64,000 nt of DNA from Arthrobacter frigidicola. Its GTDB lineage: Bacteria; Actinomycetota; Actinomycetes; Actinomycetales; Micrococcaceae. The number at the start of each line of letters is the position of its first letter. Position 1 is the stretch's first letter. The position numbers and the translations under genes are program-made. This document shows, in pieces, positions 1 through 7,611 of this stretch. The notes beneath the pieces were generated by a model, which was given only the letters and a program-made list of their open reading frames with translations, was not told the origin of the DNA and searched no databases. Location of the stretch: the NCBI GenBank assembly GCA_003602285.1, contig QZVU01000001.1, positions 496,001 through 560,000 of the forward strand, read 5' to 3'.

Positions 1-379
1 CGAACTGCTCGTCGCCGAGCATCACCCCGGTCTTCGCGTACGGCTCCTCCGGGTGCCGCTCGGACAGACTCATCGCCATGTCGAGGTAGGTGGCTCCCGC
101 CGCGAAACAGCCGTTGAAAATCGGCATCACGAAGCGGGGATCCACGGCGTTGAGCACGTGGGTGATGTCATGCTCCCGCACGAGGGCGGCGACCGCCTCC
201 GCCGATGACGCGTCCACCTGCGCGGCCACCAGGCGGCCGTCGTCGAGCGAATCCACCAGGGCCTGCGGCCGGGCGGGGTCGTAATCGGCCACCACCAGGA
301 GGTCGAAGAACGCGCGCCGGACGGCGATCCGCACCGCGGCGGATCCCACGCCGCCGGCACCGACGATGAGGATGCGCAT
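1..379 (-). CDS. Saccharopine dehydrogenase-like NAD(P)-binding protein (partial)
   Basis: Only the first 126 codons are inside the window; the gene runs off the left edge. The visible N-terminus is a Rossmann fold: MRILIVGAGGVGSAAV carries the GxGGxGS dinucleotide-binding loop at residues 7-12, followed by a second strand ending in VVADYD and by HVLNAVDPRF and ATYLDMAMS, as in saccharopine dehydrogenase/reductase proteins acting on amino-acid or polyamine substrates. The start ATG shares its A with the TGA of the APC transporter upstream (TGATG), so the two are translationally coupled and the enzyme probably acts on what that permease imports. Substrate cannot be decided; a carboxynorspermidine or lysine-pathway type reaction is possible. 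Confidence 0.8.
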   Translation of the reverse strand, partial: MRILIVGAGGVGSAAVRIAVRRAFFDLLVVADYDPARPQALVDSLDDGRLVAAQVDASSAEAVAALVREHDITHVLNAVDPRFVMPIFNGCFAAGATYLDMAMSLSERHPEEPYAKTGVMLGDEQF

Positions 380-1938
380 CAGGCGAGGCCGCCGTCGACC
401 GAGCGCCGGTAGGTGTCGGGGGAGTCGGGCACCAGGACGGGAGTATCGGCGTTCAGGCTCTCCCCGCGGAAGAACGGCTGGGATCCCTTCCGGGTCCGCC
501 ACGCCAGCATGAACACCAGCCCCAGGGCGAGGGACCCGATGCCGACGACGAAGGTGCCGCCGATGCCAAAGAGCACGCTGTACCCGTAGTCGACGTCGGC
601 CATGTCGATCGCCGACCGGATGAACGCGGCGCTCAGCATCAACGCTCCCAGCAGGGGGAGCAGGAACCGGAAGATGAAGTTGTGCCGGGAGGTGAAGAGG
701 TCCCGGCGGAAGTACCAGACGCAGGCGTACCCGGTGATGGCGTAGTAGAAGGCGATGGCCAGGCCCAGGGAGAGGATGGAGTCGGCCAGGATATTCTCGC
801 TGACGATCGTCATCACCACATAGAAGGCGATGGCGGCGATCCCCATGACGAGAGTGGAGAAGGAGGGGGTCCGGAAGCGGTCGTGCACCGTGCTGAACCG
901 GCGGGGGAGCGCCTGGTAGACGGCCATCGAGAGGGTGCCGCGCGCGGTCGGGAGGATGGTGGTCTGGGTGGAGGAGACCGCCGAGACGAGCACCGCCACC
1001 ACCAGCAGCCAGGCGGCCGGGCCCAGCACGGCGTCCTTGAGGGCGAAGAACACATCCTCCGCGTTGACCTCGTTCCCCAGCCCGGTGCCTTCCTCGCCCA
1101 CCCCGGCGTACATCATCGCCGCCACGGTGACCCCGACGTAGGTGATGAGCAGCAGCACCGTGGTGAGCAGCGCGGCCTTGCCCGGGATGCGGCGGGCATC
1201 ACGGGTCTCCTCGTTCAGCGCAAGGCAGGTGTCCCAGCCCCAGTAGATGAACAGGGCCAGCAGGATGGCCTCGGTGAACCCTGCGACGCTGTCGAAGGCG
1301 AACGGGTTGAACCAGTCAAGCGATGGCGCCGTGGCGTTTTCGGCGGTGCCGTTGGCCACCCCGATGAGGGCGAACACCACGAACAGCGCCAGCGCCAGAT
1401 ACTGGACCGCCAGCAGGACGTTCTGCAGCTTCGCGCCGATCTCGACGCCGCGGTAGCTGACCAGGGTCATCAGCGCGATGAAGAAGACGCCGGTGGCCGT
1501 CACCAGGAAGGAGTTTTCGGCGAGTGACCCGTCGCCCACGAGCAGCCACAGGTAGAGTCCGGCGATCTGGGCCAGGTTGGCAAGAACGATGATGCCGGCG
1601 ACCGCCACCCCCCACCCCGCCATCCAGCCCACCCACGGGCCGAAGGCCTTGGTGGCCCAGGTGAAGGAGGTGCCGCAGTCGGGGACGTCGCGGTTGAGCT
1701 CCCGGTAGGCGAAGGCGATGAAGAGCATCGGGATGAATGCCAGGATAAAGGCGATCGGTGCCTGCGCTCCGACGGCAAGGACTACGAAGCCGAGCGACGC
1801 CGCCAGCGAGTAGGCCGGTGCGGTGGACGCCAGCCCGATCACCACCGACCCCCACACTCCCAGGGTCCCGGCCGCGAGTCCCTTCCCCTCACCCGACGGT
1901 GTGCCTTGGGCATCTTTTCCAGTCGCTGTGGAACTCAT
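379..1938 (-). CDS. APC-superfamily amino acid/polyamine permease
   Basis: A 519-residue integral membrane protein with about twelve hydrophobic segments, the usual size for the amino acid-polyamine-organocation family. After a short polar N-terminus, GVWGSVVIGLASTAPAYSLA is the broken TM1 substrate-binding helix of the family, and RELNRDVPDCGTSFTW matches the conserved region after TM2. It imports an amino acid or amine by cation symport or exchange. The start is supported by a GGAGG ribosome site about seven bases upstream. It is the first gene of a two-gene operon with the saccharopine-dehydrogenase-like enzyme, with which it shares one base. The family call is firm; the substrate is inferred only from the partner. 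Confidence 0.88.
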   Translation of the reverse strand: MSSTATGKDAQGTPSGEGKGLAAGTLGVWGSVVIGLASTAPAYSLAASLGFVVLAVGAQAPIAFILAFIPMLFIAFAYRELNRDVPDCGTSFTWATKAFGPWVGWMAGWGVAVAGIIVLANLAQIAGLYLWLLVGDGSLAENSFLVTATGVFFIALMTLVSYRGVEIGAKLQNVLLAVQYLALALFVVFALIGVANGTAENATAPSLDWFNPFAFDSVAGFTEAILLALFIYWGWDTCLALNEETRDARRIPGKAALLTTVLLLITYVGVTVAAMMYAGVGEEGTGLGNEVNAEDVFFALKDAVLGPAAWLLVVAVLVSAVSSTQTTILPTARGTLSMAVYQALPRRFSTVHDRFRTPSFSTLVMGIAAIAFYVVMTIVSENILADSILSLGLAIAFYYAITGYACVWYFRRDLFTSRHNFIFRFLLPLLGALMLSAAFIRSAIDMADVDYGYSVLFGIGGTFVVGIGSLALGLVFMLAWRTRKGSQPFFRGESLNADTPVLVPDSPDTYRRSVDGGLA

Positions 1939-2001
1939 CGTGCGCCTCCGCTGTCCGGCCGGCCGACGTCATTGTCGACCGCAAACGATGTGACGCCCTT
2001 C

Positions 2002-2030
2002 ACTATACTGACTAGCCGGTTTCCGCAACG
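2002..2030 (-). promoter_or_regulatory. Candidate promoter of the APC permease operon
   Basis: On the minus strand TATAGT (2007-2002) is a good -10 hexamer, with TTGCGG upstream at a slightly short 15-base spacing. It lies about 65 bases before the permease ATG. This is motif reading only. Confidence 0.4.
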
Positions 2031-2126
2031 GCCCTTTTTAGGCCCGGGCGTGCGGCAGGGCGCGCAGGAACCTCTGCACGGCAGCGCGCAGCGCCGACGG
2101 TTACCGGGAAGGGTTGTGCGCGCGCC

Positions 2127-2330
2127 TCAGTCTACGAACTCCGACTGGGTCTCGATGAAGTCCCAGTCGCCGGAGGAGAGAGTCGTCCCGCTAAGGTCGG
2201 GGCCGCCGACCTCACTCACGGCACGGGCGGCGTCGGGATCGATCTCCGACGCCCGGAGGTTCTCGCGGAACCATTCCTTCGGCATGACGTCCAAAAGGAC
2301 CCACCACTGTTCAATGCGTAGCTCTGCCAT
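2127..2330 (-). CDS. Small hypothetical protein
   Basis: A 67-residue soluble, acidic protein with four tryptophans (MAELRIEQWWVLLDVMPKEW...). I do not recognise the family. The composition is not that of a frame shadow: there is no arginine/proline excess and the third codon positions are GC-rich. A weak GGGG ribosome site precedes the ATG. It stands alone, downstream of the APC permease promoter region and transcribed the same way as the secreted protein beyond it. The coding call is moderate because the gene is short and has no recognised homologue. Confidence 0.5.
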   Translation of the reverse strand: MAELRIEQWWVLLDVMPKEWFRENLRASEIDPDAARAVSEVGGPDLSGTTLSSGDWDFIETQSEFVD

Positions 2331-2514
2331 GACTGTGCCCCTGACGACGTGGACTGTCCCTCAACGGTAGGCGCGTTGAATCAGCCCTACAAGGGCATGC
2401 GCCGTCCCGTCGCCTTCATGACCTGCCGATGCCTGGCCTGCCCCACGCGATGCCCGGAAATAGTTCCGGACATCCGCTCATTTCCGGTCTCTGGCCATTC
2501 CCGGCTGGCCGCCG

Positions 2515-2952
2515 CTACACGCATTCAAAACTCCGCTGCTCGAACTGGAATTCGCCGTTCGCAAAATGAACGTCGATAACCGCGGTGCAGGTTGCGCCGA
2601 ACGGGTCGACGTAGACCTCGGACAGCCGATCGAAATACACGCTGTTCTGGTCGTCCTTCCGGAGCAGGTGATAGTGCGCCGAGCCCGTCGTCGAGTAGGA
2701 ATAGCCCTCGTCGAAGGTCACCGTTGTGTCATAACGGGAATCCCCGCGCATCACGACGTGGCCGTTGGGAGTATTGACGACAGTGATCGTGGAATGGAGC
2801 GTGCCGCACACTTCCACATGGCCGTAGTCGACGCAGCCGGTCTGCTGATAGACGTCGGCGCCCGCTGTGGCTGCGGCCCCCGCCGGTGCGGCACCGGCCA
2901 GTGCGATCCCGCCCACAAGTGCACCTGCCGAAACTGCAGAGATTCCGTACAT
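2515..2952 (-). CDS. Secreted hypothetical protein
   Basis: I place the start at the ATG at 2952 because GGGGGAAG lies just upstream and because translation then begins with a signal peptide (MYGISAVSAGALVGGIALAG, then APAGAAATAG). The longer reading frame upstream has poor composition. The mature part is about 115 residues, rich in Tyr, Thr and Val, with four cysteines (CVDYGHVEVC; ATCTAV; SFEC at the very end), suggesting a disulphide-stabilised beta fold outside the cell. No family is recognised. It is monocistronic, and the roughly 400 bases upstream hold no gene I can support. Confidence 0.7.
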   Translation of the reverse strand: MYGISAVSAGALVGGIALAGAAPAGAAATAGADVYQQTGCVDYGHVEVCGTLHSTITVVNTPNGHVVMRGDSRYDTTVTFDEGYSYSTTGSAHYHLLRKDDQNSVYFDRLSEVYVDPFGATCTAVIDVHFANGEFQFEQRSFECV

Positions 2953-3349
2953 TTTCTTCCCCCAATTCTCCGTTGAATCCGGCCGGGTTGGAGTCGAGTT
3001 TCCTGACCCCGCGGCAGAACGCCAGGAGTTTCGGTACGGGCCCCCAACGCGGCGCCCGCCAGGTGAATTGCGCCGCCCGACAAGAATCGATCCGGGCAAT
3101 GCCGTTGTCAATGGGCTCAAATGCCGGGGTGCTGCTTTCCCGGCGCCGGCCATACGCGCAACTACTGGGACGCGCTCCCAAAAACCAAGTAGTGGCACGA
3201 AGGATTCGAGTAGGGACGACACCGAATTTGAACCGGGCACTGCAAATTACGTGAAGTACCGTCGCCGGAACGGCGCGCTTTAGTGGGGGTTATCGAAAAA
3301 GAAAAAGCGCCGCCACCGCCGGATCAGTCGACCGAAATGGCAGGACGCT
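2953..3349. other. Intergenic stretch without a supported gene
   Basis: About 400 bases separate the divergent secreted-protein gene and the SEDS gene. Reading frames here are arginine/proline-rich shadows. It probably holds both divergent promoters; I see no convincing -35/-10 pair. Confidence 0.5.
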
Positions 3350-4588
3350 ATGACAGCAGTTCGACCACTACCTAGACCCACAACCCTTCCCACCCATGCG
3401 CCGCGCCGCAGCCGCCCGGCCCCGTTCTTCTCCCGCCTGGTCCGGTTCACCAGCCCGCGGGGGCCCGGTTCCGCCAAAAGCGCTTCAGCCCTGCTGCTGG
3501 CCACCACCTTCTCACTGGTGGCCATCGGGCTCATCATGGTCCTGTCCGCCTCCTCCTTCGCCCTGGCCGCACAGGGACAGTCGCCCTACGGGACGTTCCT
3601 GCGGCAGGGTCTGTGGTGTGCCCTCGGGCTCATCGCCCTCCTGGTATTCGCACGGATTCCGCTTCGCCTCTACCGCAGGCTTTCCCGGGTGGCGCTGCTG
3701 GGCTCCTTCGCCCTGGCGGTGCTCGTCTTCACGCCGCTGGGCGTGGAGGTGAATGGCAACCGGAACTGGATCGCCATCGGGTCGATGACCATCCAGCCCT
3801 CGGAGTTTCTCAAGTTCAGCCTGATCCTCTGGGGCGCCGGGGTCCTCACCGACCGGGTGAACCTCCAGCGCAACCCGCGGCACGGGGTGGTGCCGGTCCT
3901 CCTGGCGTCAGTAATTGCACTCTGCCTGGTGCTGGCGGGCCGGGACCTCGGCACGGCGCTGATCCTCGCCCCCGTGGTCGGCGGGCTCTTCTTCTTCACC
4001 GGCGCCCGGCTCCGCTCGCTGATGCTCGGTGCCGGCGTCGTCCTGTTCGCCGTCATCATCGCGGTCCTCTCGAGCCCGAACCGCCTGAAGCGAATCCTCG
4101 TCTGGCTTGACCCCGCCGGCGCCGGGGCCGCCGAGGGGCTGGGCTACCAGGGCACCCACGCCGTCTACGCGCTCGCCGGAGGCGGGGTCTTCGGGGTGGG
4201 CCTCGGGCAGAGCCGCCAGAAGGTCCACTGGATTCCCGAGGCCCACAATGACTTCATCTTCGCTGTCCTCGGAGAGGAACTCGGCCTGGCCGGCGCCACA
4301 CTGGTCCTGATCCTGTTCGCGACGCTGGCCGTCGCGATTGTCCGGATCGCACGCCTTGCGGACAACCCGTACGCCATCTGCCTCTGCGGCTCGGCGCTGA
4401 TCTGGGTGCTGGGCCAGGCGGTGGTGAACATCGCCGTGGTCACGGGCCTGATTCCGGTCGTGGGCATTCCCCTTCCCTTTATCTCCTACGGCGGCTCGTC
4501 GATCATCGCCCTGCTGGCCCTGGTGGGCGTCCTGCTTTCCTGCCTGCGCACGTCCGGGGCCACCCGGGACGCGGTCGGCCCCGGCTGA
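3350..4588 (+). CDS. SEDS-family peptidoglycan polymerase (FtsW/RodA type)
   Basis: A 412-residue polytopic protein of the shape, elongation, division and sporulation (SEDS) family, which polymerises lipid II glycan strands with a partner class B penicillin-binding protein. Family marks are NRNWIAIGSMTIQPSEFLK, GRDLGTALIL, NDFIFAVLGEELGL and PVVGIPLPFISYGGSS near the C-terminus, the last two lining the catalytic cavity. About ten membrane segments follow a proline/arginine-rich cytoplasmic N-terminus. AGGA lies five bases before the ATG. There is no PBP, mur or division gene beside it, so it is an orphan SEDS copy; whether it serves division or elongation cannot be told. Its 3' end overlaps the convergent CoA-transferase frame by 86 bases. 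Confidence 0.88.
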   Translation: MTAVRPLPRPTTLPTHAPRRSRPAPFFSRLVRFTSPRGPGSAKSASALLLATTFSLVAIGLIMVLSASSFALAAQGQSPYGTFLRQGLWCALGLIALLVFARIPLRLYRRLSRVALLGSFALAVLVFTPLGVEVNGNRNWIAIGSMTIQPSEFLKFSLILWGAGVLTDRVNLQRNPRHGVVPVLLASVIALCLVLAGRDLGTALILAPVVGGLFFFTGARLRSLMLGAGVVLFAVIIAVLSSPNRLKRILVWLDPAGAGAAEGLGYQGTHAVYALAGGGVFGVGLGQSRQKVHWIPEAHNDFIFAVLGEELGLAGATLVLILFATLAVAIVRIARLADNPYAICLCGSALIWVLGQAVVNIAVVTGLIPVVGIPLPFISYGGSSIIALLALVGVLLSCLRTSGATRDAVGPG

Positions 4589-5975
4589 ACGGCAGGTCCT
4601 GCGGCTGCCACTCGGGCGGGTCGGTGCCCCATGGCCGTGCAGGAAACGGCCAGTCCTCCGGTCCGTCGTCGAAGGCCACCGCCGGCAGGGCGGTGGTGAT
4701 GCCCTCCACGTTCACCGCAACCGTCGGCGGGCTGGCCTCCGCCCGCGGCAGCAGCGGCCGGGTGTCCTGCAGCAGCCCGGCCGCGATCCCGGCCAGGGAG
4801 GACTCCAGGAGCCAGGTGCCCCCGTCGTCCTGCTGGCGCCGCAGGGCGGAGAGCACACCGGCGGCCAGGAGGTAGCCGGCTGCGTGGTCAAGCGCCTGCG
4901 CGGGCAGCACGCCGGGGCGGACGCCGTCGGGGGACTCGCGCATCGCGATGCCGCTGACCGCCTGCACAATGCTGTCGAAACCGCGCCGCTGGGCCCACGG
5001 GCCGGTGCCGCCCCAGGCGCTGAGCCGCGCCAGGAGAATGCCTCGACGCCCTGCGGCCAGGGCCGCAGGCTCCAGCCCGAACCGGTCGAGGGCGCCCGGA
5101 CGATAGCCGGTGACAACGACGTGCGCGCCGTCGAGCAGGCGCCGGAAGGCGCGTTCATCGGCTGCCAGCGAGAGATCAAGCAGGGCGCTGTGCTTGCCCG
5201 CCCCGGTATCGAGGTGCTGGACGGGCATCTCGGGAAGCGCCGGGCTGTCGATCCGCAGGACGTCGGCCCCCAGCAGTGCCAGGGTCCGGGTGGCGAGGGG
5301 GCCGGCGATGACCCGGGTGAGGTCCAGCACCCGCAGTCCCTTCAGTGGTGCCGCTGCGGTGGCGTCAGCGGAGCCCCGGAAGCGGGCGGGCGCCGGACCC
5401 AGCCGCATCAGGGTCAACGGCGGCGCGTCGGCCGGGCCGCCCCAGTCGGCCAGGCCCTGCCCGGCGGGCCGGACGGCGGCGGCGATCCCGCCCGCGGCGT
5501 ACACCCGGTCCTCGATGTCCCGGGCCGCGGCGGAGCGGATGCGGGCTGCGAGGTCGTCCGGCCCGGCGTCGGGTGCCAGGTCCAGTGCGGCGAGGAGACG
5601 GCCGCGGTGGTGCGGGTAGTTCGCGTGGGTCCGCACCCACCCGTCGGCGGCCTCCCAGAACCCTGACAGTGGTGCCCAGAGGTCCGGGCTTTCACCCCGG
5701 ATGCGCAGGTGGCGCTCGCTGGTGAACGCTGTGGCGATCCGGCTGGCGTCGAGGTGGACGGCCCGGGGCCGCTGCGGGGGGAGGAGGGAGTCGGCCCAGA
5801 GGGCGGCGGCGAGTGAGGCCGCCGCGACTGCGTCCCGCGCCAGCCTGGGCACGTTCAGGGCCGAAGCCAGGGCCGGCTCGCCGCCGGGCGGCACGCGCTC
5901 GAGCGTTGCGGGATCCTCCCCGAGGGCCGACCAGGCGCGGGTCAGCAGGGAGGCTCCCTCCCCGCCGGTGCTCAT
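4503..5975 (-). CDS. CoA transferase, CaiB/BaiF family (class III)
   Basis: About 490 residues. The second half is recognisable as a family III CoA-transferase: LKGLRVLDLTRVIAGPLATRTLALLGADVLRIDSP is the classic N-terminal motif but here sits near residue 220, followed by RFGLEP, GFDSIVQAVSGIAM and QALDHAAGYLLAAGVL. The first 220 residues look like a degenerate related domain, giving a two-lobed protein. Such enzymes move CoA between carboxylic acids. The start ATG overlaps the stop of the GlxA-type regulator (ATGA), so the pair is co-transcribed. The C-terminal 28 residues are arginine/proline-rich and run into the opposite-strand SEDS gene; the true C-terminus may be altered there. Substrate unknown. 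Confidence 0.8.
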   Translation of the reverse strand: MSTGGEGASLLTRAWSALGEDPATLERVPPGGEPALASALNVPRLARDAVAAASLAAALWADSLLPPQRPRAVHLDASRIATAFTSERHLRIRGESPDLWAPLSGFWEAADGWVRTHANYPHHRGRLLAALDLAPDAGPDDLAARIRSAAARDIEDRVYAAGGIAAAVRPAGQGLADWGGPADAPPLTLMRLGPAPARFRGSADATAAAPLKGLRVLDLTRVIAGPLATRTLALLGADVLRIDSPALPEMPVQHLDTGAGKHSALLDLSLAADERAFRRLLDGAHVVVTGYRPGALDRFGLEPAALAAGRRGILLARLSAWGGTGPWAQRRGFDSIVQAVSGIAMRESPDGVRPGVLPAQALDHAAGYLLAAGVLSALRRQQDDGGTWLLESSLAGIAAGLLQDTRPLLPRAEASPPTVAVNVEGITTALPAVAFDDGPEDWPFPARPWGTDPPEWQPQDLPFSRGRPRPGWPRTCAGRKAGRPPGPAGR

Positions 5976-6994
5976 GCCGGCTGCTCGGCAGGCTGCTCGG
6001 ACGCGTCGGGGGCCACGAGGCTGCAGCAGGTCTCGGGCGGTCCGTGGAAGGTGCGGCGGTAGGCGGCGGGGCTCACGCCCAGCACCTTGTGGAAGTGCTG
6101 GCGCAGCAGCACGGCCTGGCCGAAGCCGCTCCTGCGGGCGATGGAGTCGATGCCCAGGTGGGTTTCCTCGAGCAGCAGCTGGGCCCGCTGGACGCGCTGG
6201 GCGGTGATCCACGCGGCCGGGGTGGCCCCGGTGACCGCACGGAACCGCCGTGCGAAGGTCCGCTCCGACATGTGCACCCGCCGCGCCAGAGCCGGCACGG
6301 AGAGCTCCTCCTCGAGGTTGGCGCTGAGCCACACGAGGAGCTCCTCGATCGGGTCCCCGCCCGAGGCGGGGATGGGGCGCTCGATGTACTGGGCCTGCCC
6401 GCCGTCCCGGTGCGGGGGCACCACCATGCCGCGGGCGACGGCGGCGGCGGCCCGGGCCCCGAACTCCTGGCGGATCAGGTGGAGGCTCGCGTCGATGCCG
6501 GCGGCGGTGCCGGCACTGGTCAGGATGTTGCCGTCCTGGACGTACAGCACGTTCTCGTCGACCGTCACCGCCGGGAACTGTTCCGCGAGCTGCCGGGAAT
6601 GAGACCAGTGGGTCGTGGCCCGCCTGCCGTCGAGCAGCCCGGCCTCTGCCAGGGCGAAGGCCCCCGAGCACACCGAGAAGAGGCGTGCACCGCGGCGGTC
6701 GGCCGCGCGGAGGGCGTCGGCGACGGCGGCTGGGAGGGGATCCCCGGAGTGGGAGGGGATCATGACGACGAGGTCCGCGTCCGCGGTGGCGGACAGGTCG
6801 CGCTCGACGACGACGGAGAAGCCCGTTTCGGTCTCCACGGTTCCCGGGACCGGGGTGCAGATGCGGAAATCGAAGGCCGGGAGGCCCACATCGAGGTTCG
6901 AACGGTCGACGCCGAAGACCTCGCAGATCACCCCGAACTCGAAGGGTGTGACACCGGGAAGGACGATCAGGGCCACTGAAGTGAGCATGATCAC
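5972..6994 (-). CDS. GlxA-family transcriptional regulator (DJ-1/PfpI plus AraC domains)
   Basis: 340 residues with two domains. Residues about 5-190 form a DJ-1/PfpI-like sensor (VALIVLPGVTPFEF at the start; RLFSVCSGAFALAEAGLLDGRRATTHW around the nucleophile-elbow cysteine). Residues about 225-325 are an AraC helix-turn-helix pair (LARRVHMSERTFARRFRAVTGATPAAWITAQRV and IARRSGFGQAVLLRQHFHKVLGVSPAAYRRTF). Relatives control carnitine, choline or arginine catabolism. It is first in a two-gene operon and overlaps the CoA transferase by four bases, so it probably controls that gene. The ligand is unknown. Confidence 0.88.
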   Translation of the reverse strand: MIMLTSVALIVLPGVTPFEFGVICEVFGVDRSNLDVGLPAFDFRICTPVPGTVETETGFSVVVERDLSATADADLVVMIPSHSGDPLPAAVADALRAADRRGARLFSVCSGAFALAEAGLLDGRRATTHWSHSRQLAEQFPAVTVDENVLYVQDGNILTSAGTAAGIDASLHLIRQEFGARAAAAVARGMVVPPHRDGGQAQYIERPIPASGGDPIEELLVWLSANLEEELSVPALARRVHMSERTFARRFRAVTGATPAAWITAQRVQRAQLLLEETHLGIDSIARRSGFGQAVLLRQHFHKVLGVSPAAYRRTFHGPPETCCSLVAPDASEQPAEQPA

Positions 6995-7069
6995 AGTATG
7001 GCAGGATTTCGATGAAAAGTGGCGTTCCTGCCACTATTTTTCGGGGTCACCGAATCGCAGACTCAAGGC

Positions 7070-7258
7070 ATGGACTTTCTACTCACTTTCCCAGTCATTG
7101 CCGCCGCTGTTGTCGGCCTTTCCGGGCTCGGCCTGCTGCGGCTGATCCGTTCCGACGGGTTCCACTCGGTTGCACCGCCGGCCGGCGACGCCGCGTGGCG
7201 GGCCGGCGCACTGCCCAGCGCTCCCTATGCCGGAGCCTTCCCCGACGCCGGCGTCTGA
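7070..7258 (+). CDS. Small single-span membrane protein
   Basis: 62 residues. MDFLLTFPVIAAAVVGLSGL begins a single hydrophobic helix, followed by a polar tail rich in Ala, Pro and Gly. The ATG at 7070 is preferred over the longer frame from 7019 because the extension has no ribosome site. No family recognised. It lies divergent from the GlxA regulator and 35 bases before another small gene on the same strand, with a hairpin terminator after that one, which suggests a two-gene transcript. Confidence 0.5.
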   Translation: MDFLLTFPVIAAAVVGLSGLGLLRLIRSDGFHSVAPPAGDAAWRAGALPSAPYAGAFPDAGV

Positions 7259-7293
7259 CCTCACCCGAGAATCTCAATGTCGAAGGAACTCCG

Positions 7294-7521
7294 ATGCTGA
7301 ATCAACCCGCCGAATACTTCCTCCAGCTCCATGCCGCGGAACAGTCACGGTTCTTTGCGGAGGCCGAACGCCGCCGGAACGCGGAACGCAGGAGGGCCGG
7401 CACCGCCGACCCGCTGCGCCCGCGCCCGGCGCTCGCCGTCCTTATTGAACAGGCAGGAAGGCTTACCTCCTTCGTGCCGCTGCGAACGGCCCCGGCGGTG
7501 CCCTGCGAGAACTGCCCCTGA
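7294..7521 (+). CDS. Small hypothetical protein with C-terminal CxxC
   Basis: 75 residues. AAGGA seven bases before the ATG is a good ribosome site. The first half is a charged amphipathic helix (FLQLHAAEQSRFFAEAERRRNAERRR), the middle is hydrophobic, and the protein ends CENCP, a possible metal or redox CxxC. No family recognised. It follows the 62-residue membrane protein and is closed by a terminator hairpin about 40 bases downstream, supporting a real transcription unit. Confidence 0.5.
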   Translation: MLNQPAEYFLQLHAAEQSRFFAEAERRRNAERRRAGTADPLRPRPALAVLIEQAGRLTSFVPLRTAPAVPCENCP

Positions 7522-7557
7522 CCTGGTTCTGGGTCCCCACAAGGGACAGTTGAACGA

Positions 7558-7600
7558 CAAAGGCCGGGCGGACCCATCTTATGGGAGCGCCCGGCCTTGA
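7558..7600. terminator. Hairpin terminator between convergent genes
   Basis: AAGGCCGGGCG (7560-7570) pairs with CGCCCGGCCTT (7588-7598) around a 17-base loop. The A run before and TT after suit termination in both directions, between the small-protein pair and the Ig-like surface protein gene. Confidence 0.75.
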
Positions 7601-7611
7601 CTGGTAGTGCG

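Noticed and set aside
682-1527. 281-codon plus-strand ORF rich in Gly, Asp, Glu, His and Arg
   Set aside because: Antisense shadow of the APC permease; low-complexity composition typical of high-GC antisense frames, no ribosome site.
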